64,000 nt of DNA from Anticarsia gemmatalis (taxonomy: Eukaryota > Arthropoda > Insecta > Lepidoptera > Erebidae), in contig NC_134757.1 of assembly GCF_050436995.1 (NCBI RefSeq), forward strand, positions 6,398,501 through 6,462,500, given 5' to 3'. A program made the position numbers and the translations under genes. Below the pieces are notes generated by a model, which did no database searches, was not told where the DNA came from, and saw nothing but the letters and a program-made list of their open reading frames with translations. Positions 60,201 to 64,000 of the stretch are shown here, piece after piece (the stretch's first letter is position 1; every line of letters starts with the position of its first letter).

Positions 60201-61469
60201 GTTCGCCGAGTCGATGCGCGTTTGACATCGAAGGTTATCGTCGGTGTCAGCGACCAGCCGCCGCCGCGCCCACACGCGCTTCTGTATACAAACAACAGCT
60301 CAGCACACATGCTCACACATTCGTCTTACGTACATATAGCTGTATATATACGTGTCGGGTACTGAACACCAACTTCGCGCTGTACGCATCAACAGACTTG
60401 TCAGACTGCGCTTATGTCGTATCCTTCATGCGCACATGCGCTTGATAGTGAAGTTCATTACAGATTATTGATCCGAATAAAAATAGCTAGCATTGATTTG
60501 TTTATCAACGAAAACAATTAACGCTGTCTGTGTATACAAATGCTTACTATTTATCGACATCGTTGTACATTGTACATACACCGAAACTGTCCTCGTAGAT
60601 AAATTAATGTGCTAATGTAAGTATTATCTAAAGACCACATGTTCTCATTTCAATAATTTCTCACAAATGCGTCAAACCGTCTATATGTCGAATGTCACGT
60701 AAACTTATAGTAGCTCTAAACGTATTACTGGTTCATCCTAAATACTGATGACTCACTGAGGCAAACCATTACACAAAGAAATGAAGTATTACATCAAGGC
60801 TCTGTTTTCTGAAAATTAATATCTTGTGCTTATAAACGTTTCAAATATACCTCAATGTGAGAGTTTATTAATAAATATGTTGTTCATCCACACAGCGAAG
60901 TCAGGGTAGGGCAATGGCCGTCCTTCCTTCCGCTACCGCCCGTCCTCCCTCACTTACAATAATTACTAACGTCTTGGTATGTAACAATACCTCTACCCAT
61001 TCAATGCTTTTTGGTTTCACCATTAATGATTTCACTGAAACATAAAATAATTGATTATAATTGCAGGATTCTTTGTCATTAGTAAATGATCATCATTATT
61101 AAATAACTCCCCAGAATATACTGATATATATTTTGTAAATATGTTTCATCCGTCGATAAAATATTTTCATATAATAATTGTGCTCAAAATATCCTAAATA
61201 AACTATTTTGTACATCATTGAAAAAATACCACATGGAAATCGTTTTTTATCTATATCCGTACGTAAACACCACGCGGATACATCAGCTGATCCGAGTAAA
61301 CAAAGCGGGCGGGACTTTCTCGATAGTGCTACGCTAACATCTGGTATACTCTAATAATAAAATATAACAAAAAAGTGGTCATTAATGGTTCATATCTGTT
61401 GTTAAAGTGTAGTATTTACTAATTTAATAGATATCAAGCTTTTTATTGTTTAGAAAAATGAGAATAGGC

Positions 61470-61645
61470 CGGTCGATTGGCTTGTCCCGTTAACGAACGC
61501 GCGCGACCTACGTAACGTATAAAGCGTAGGCTGCCCCACCATCGCGCCATTAGTACAGCGCCCGCGCGCGCGATAGCACGTATCTCTGACTCCAGCTCCG
61601 CGCTCGCTACTTCGACTCTATGTGTACACAAGCCAGTCAGGAAAC
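61470..61645 (+). promoter_or_regulatory. GC-rich upstream region of the exonuclease gene
   Basis: Strongly GC- and CpG-rich (with CGCCCGCGCGCGCGATAG) after a long AT-rich stretch, and ending at the first in-frame ATG of the exonuclease. It looks like a promoter and 5' UTR. The frame is open back to 61577, and a CTGACTCCAG acceptor-like site at 61595 means part of it could instead be coding exon. Confidence 0.45.
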
Positions 61646-62848
61646 ATGCATTTTTGTATTCAATTGCACGATTGGTTTTATGAAGAGACCCTCGCGACGG
61701 TGGACTCTGCCAGCGCTGCAGCACGCCGGCGCAAGCCGCGTGATCGACGCCGCCCCCCGTCCGCGCCGCCGACGCCGTCGACGCCGCAGAGAATCTCTAC
61801 TGAGGAACTAGTGGAAGCTCTCCGCCCGCATCTGCTGTCACCAAAGCGCATGTGGACTTTGGGATACCCCCTGGAGATTGAGCCGACTTCAGCAAAGGCC
61901 GTGGTGTATATTAATCCACCACCTCGACCCAGACCTCTACCAGCTACTACGTGGGACGTGAACGCGCCGGAGTTTGTGCCCGGCTCTCAAGGCGACAGCG
62001 GTCGCGGGTCGTTGGGTTCGACTCCTCGCTCGGACAGTGATGAAGAGGCGGATACAGTGGAACATTTGTGTGTTCGTTGTGATAAAATGTTTCGAATGAC
62101 TCGCGATGGTGAATATCTAAAAGATGAACCGTGTCTGTATCATTGGGGACGAGTAAGTGGGGATTGCCGTTATGCTTGCTGCAAGTCACCATTGGGTTCC
62201 AGAGGATGCAGTACAGCTCGCTTTCATGTTTGGAGCGGCACTCGCCCAGGCATGAACGGGCCCCTCGATGGTTACGTGCGTGCCCGCTCTCCGCGCGGTG
62301 GTGTTTACGCCATCGACACAGAGATGTGCTACACGACGGCAGGATTGGAATTAGCTAGTATCGCGGTCATTGCTGCAGATGGCCGACTCGTATACAAATC
62401 ACTAGTGAAGCCGAGTTCTCCTGTAGTTGACCATAATACCCGTTTCTCGGGCATCAGGCCGCGCGACTTAGCGCGCGCGACCAAGACGCTGCGAGACGTA
62501 CAAAATGATATTCTTGGATTCGTGGGTACAGATACAATCCTTATTGGACACGCTTTGGACAATGACCTACGAGCTCTGAAATTATTACATGGCGCCGTGA
62601 TTGACACTTGCGCGTTGTATCCACACGCGCGAGGCTTTCCTATGCGACGATCATTGCGAGCTCTCTCGGAGGAGTTACTCGGGCGCAGCGTACAGCGCGG
62701 AAGTGCTGGACATTCGCCGCTCGAAGACGCTCGCGCCGCTATGGACTTGGTACTATTGAAAGTTCACGAAGAGCGGGCACACCGAGCACGTATTTCGAAC
62801 CAGCTCCCCATGTTGCAGCCGTACGATCCGTTAATTAGTGCCGCCTAA
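61646..62848 (+). CDS. REXO1/GOR-like DEDDh RNA exonuclease
   Basis: 400 aa from the first in-frame ATG (AAAC before ATG, A at -3), uninterrupted to TAA. The N-terminal third is basic and Pro/Ser-rich. Then comes a Cys/His module (CVRCDKMF...CLYHWGR...YACC...GC...H) of REXO1/GOR proteins. The exonuclease domain has YAIDTEMCYTT with the catalytic Asp and Glu (codons at 62315 and 62321), GHALDNDLRAL with the third acid (62564), and GHSPLEDARAAMDL with the general-base His and last Asp (62711 and 62726). All DEDDh residues are present, so it should be an active 3'-5' RNA-trimming enzyme in the nucleus or cytoplasm. REXO1 proteins often have long N-terminal parts, so upstream exons are possible; otherwise this is a short intronless GOR-type form. 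Confidence 0.9.
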   Translation: MHFCIQLHDWFYEETLATVDSASAAARRRKPRDRRRPPSAPPTPSTPQRISTEELVEALRPHLLSPKRMWTLGYPLEIEPTSAKAVVYINPPPRPRPLPATTWDVNAPEFVPGSQGDSGRGSLGSTPRSDSDEEADTVEHLCVRCDKMFRMTRDGEYLKDEPCLYHWGRVSGDCRYACCKSPLGSRGCSTARFHVWSGTRPGMNGPLDGYVRARSPRGGVYAIDTEMCYTTAGLELASIAVIAADGRLVYKSLVKPSSPVVDHNTRFSGIRPRDLARATKTLRDVQNDILGFVGTDTILIGHALDNDLRALKLLHGAVIDTCALYPHARGFPMRRSLRALSEELLGRSVQRGSAGHSPLEDARAAMDLVLLKVHEERAHRARISNQLPMLQPYDPLISAA

Positions 62849-62980
62849 ATATTGAATTAAGTTTAAGACGACTGTTCTATGGACATGAATAATTATGGAC
62901 TGACAATTGAGTGACAAATTAGTCACGTTGACGTTGTGCGCGTACTGTAACAGTATGTGCCTTCGAATTGCAACAATGGC

Positions 62981-62986
62981 AATAAA
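62981..62986 (+). terminator. Polyadenylation signal, exonuclease gene
   Basis: AATAAA 133 nt after the TAA, in GGCAATAAACGTG. It is the first canonical signal after the stop. Confidence 0.8.
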
Positions 62987-64000
62987 CGTGATATTTTTTT
63001 CTTAAAAACTTTGTTTACTTTATCCTCACCCTATAAACAACATGGATACGTAAGTTTTCATTCATAGTTACCTTATAAATATTACTGTACACAAAATATA
63101 CATCTAAAATGTCAAAATAATTGTGGTGACACCATTCAGTGCACAATAATAATATAATTAACCCGTTAGATTAAACTGTGGTGCTATTTTGTGTGTCACT
63201 GTTGGTAGAGCCATAAAACTTTCACTATGTTAGGTTTCTCTACTACGTAACAAGTAGTTGGTGGTTCAGACATGCAATGTCTTAGGTTTAACATATATTT
63301 TATAATGGACTAGTCTTTATTAAATGTATCACAGATGCATATTAGACTATAATAGTGAAAGTAGTATTTTTGATAGTTTCTATTCTCTTTCGGCATAAAA
63401 AGTAGGTCAGGTAGTAGAGAAGAGGTAGTTTTTGACTAAACAATGTTTAGGAGTCTACAGTGTATTTTTCGTCAGTGTAAAAGTGAGATACATAGGTCAA
63501 GACATTAAAATAAGTATAGTAAATAATTTTCTGAGAAAGGAATTCCCGCATTATGAGATAATTCCAAGTTGCAAGAAATGAATCACCGATCTACGGAAGT
63601 TGAGGAAGGAAAATCACACGTGCTATTTGAGATATACAGGAAAATCCACTGTTAAGATATGATGAGGTGTATTAATCAATGTTTATATCATAATTTGGCT
63701 GATGCAAGTCTCAATGAGTAAGCCTTTACGAATGAATACTTGGTTTTTGTTGTTCTTATAATCTGAGTCAGCGTAGCGCGTGGTTCGGGCTTCCCAGTAA
63801 AATATTTTTCAATGATCGTGTGACCTATATGATGCATAGGAAAATTATTTGTTATAACTAATAACATTTACACCACAGTTCAGTGTGTATTAAGTGTTTA
63901 TTGTTCATAAAACTATAATGCTCGAGTTTTGTTAGAGAGCGCTCGTTTAATCAGATATAATTGAGTGGCCGTGCACTCCAAGTCAGTTTACATAATTCGC
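62987..64000. other. AT-rich region after the exonuclease gene
   Basis: No coding sequence, RNA gene or recognisable repeat seen. If the TBL2-like gene continues past the exonuclease, this would be intron. Confidence 0.45.

Larger units (their letters stand above)
37032..61469. other. 24-kb AT-rich region with no supported gene
   Basis: All longer open frames here have AT-rich, non-coding-like codon use or alternative starts. GC-rich patches stand out at about 37970-38150, 39060-39180, 40265-40400, 42800-42920, 46015-46065, 47115-47205, 56555-56645, 59140-59225 and 60180-60300. None reads open over its length with good splice sites. They may be promoters or enhancers of the flanking genes. 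Part of this DNA may be intron of the TBL2-like gene or of the exonuclease gene. Confidence 0.5.

Overview
The window looks like AT-rich nuclear DNA from a moth or butterfly. Compact, GC-richer exons with GT...AG introns sit in long AT-rich introns and intergenic DNA. The interspersed repeats begin ACTAGCTGACCCGCGCA and end TATAATATTAGTATAG, a pattern I recognise from lepidopteran genomes, and there is a LINE tail of the GCAGTGGGACAGTAATG type. The species cannot be named from the sequence.

Layout. (1) About 1-27.2 kb, + strand: one Rho guanine-nucleotide exchange factor gene, an ARHGEF10 homologue. Thirteen coding exons join in phase to about 1,240 codons: N-terminal linker, DH domain, PH-like region, and a C-terminal beta-propeller mostly in the large last exon. 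Two further ATG exons (3,627 and 13,604) end at donors whose phase fits exons 3 and 4, which suggests alternative promoters. The introns hold a head-to-tail dimer of an interspersed repeat, an inverted copy of a related repeat, an 18-bp perfect hairpin and a 119-bp element with terminal inverted repeats. (2) 27.6-32.3 kb, - strand: a tandem cluster of three CHCHD2/CHCHD10-type twin-CX9C genes, convergent with the RhoGEF. Copy C is the most conserved and has two possible first exons. Copies A and B are divergent and carry an 11-nt terminal coding micro-exon at a position where copy C is uninterrupted. Copy B is complete (131 aa). I could not find exon 1 of copy A. (3) 33.1-37.0 kb, + strand: promoter and first two exons of a TBL2-like gene (ER-anchored WD40 protein); later exons were not found. 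(4) 37.0-61.5 kb: a 24-kb AT-rich stretch with no gene I can support, only scattered GC-rich patches and small palindromes. (5) 61.6-63.0 kb, + strand: an open frame for a REXO1/GOR-type DEDDh 3'-5' RNA exonuclease with its zinc-binding module and a close polyadenylation signal. The last kilobase is AT-rich and empty.

The genes do not form an obvious pathway. They are housekeeping or signalling genes: Rho GTPase activation, mitochondrial intermembrane-space function, ER stress and RNA trimming. The most unusual part is the CHCHD cluster, for its intron difference at one exact codon position, its alternative first exons and its divergent duplicates. No virus, toxin or CRISPR sequence and no convincing tRNA or rRNA gene was seen.
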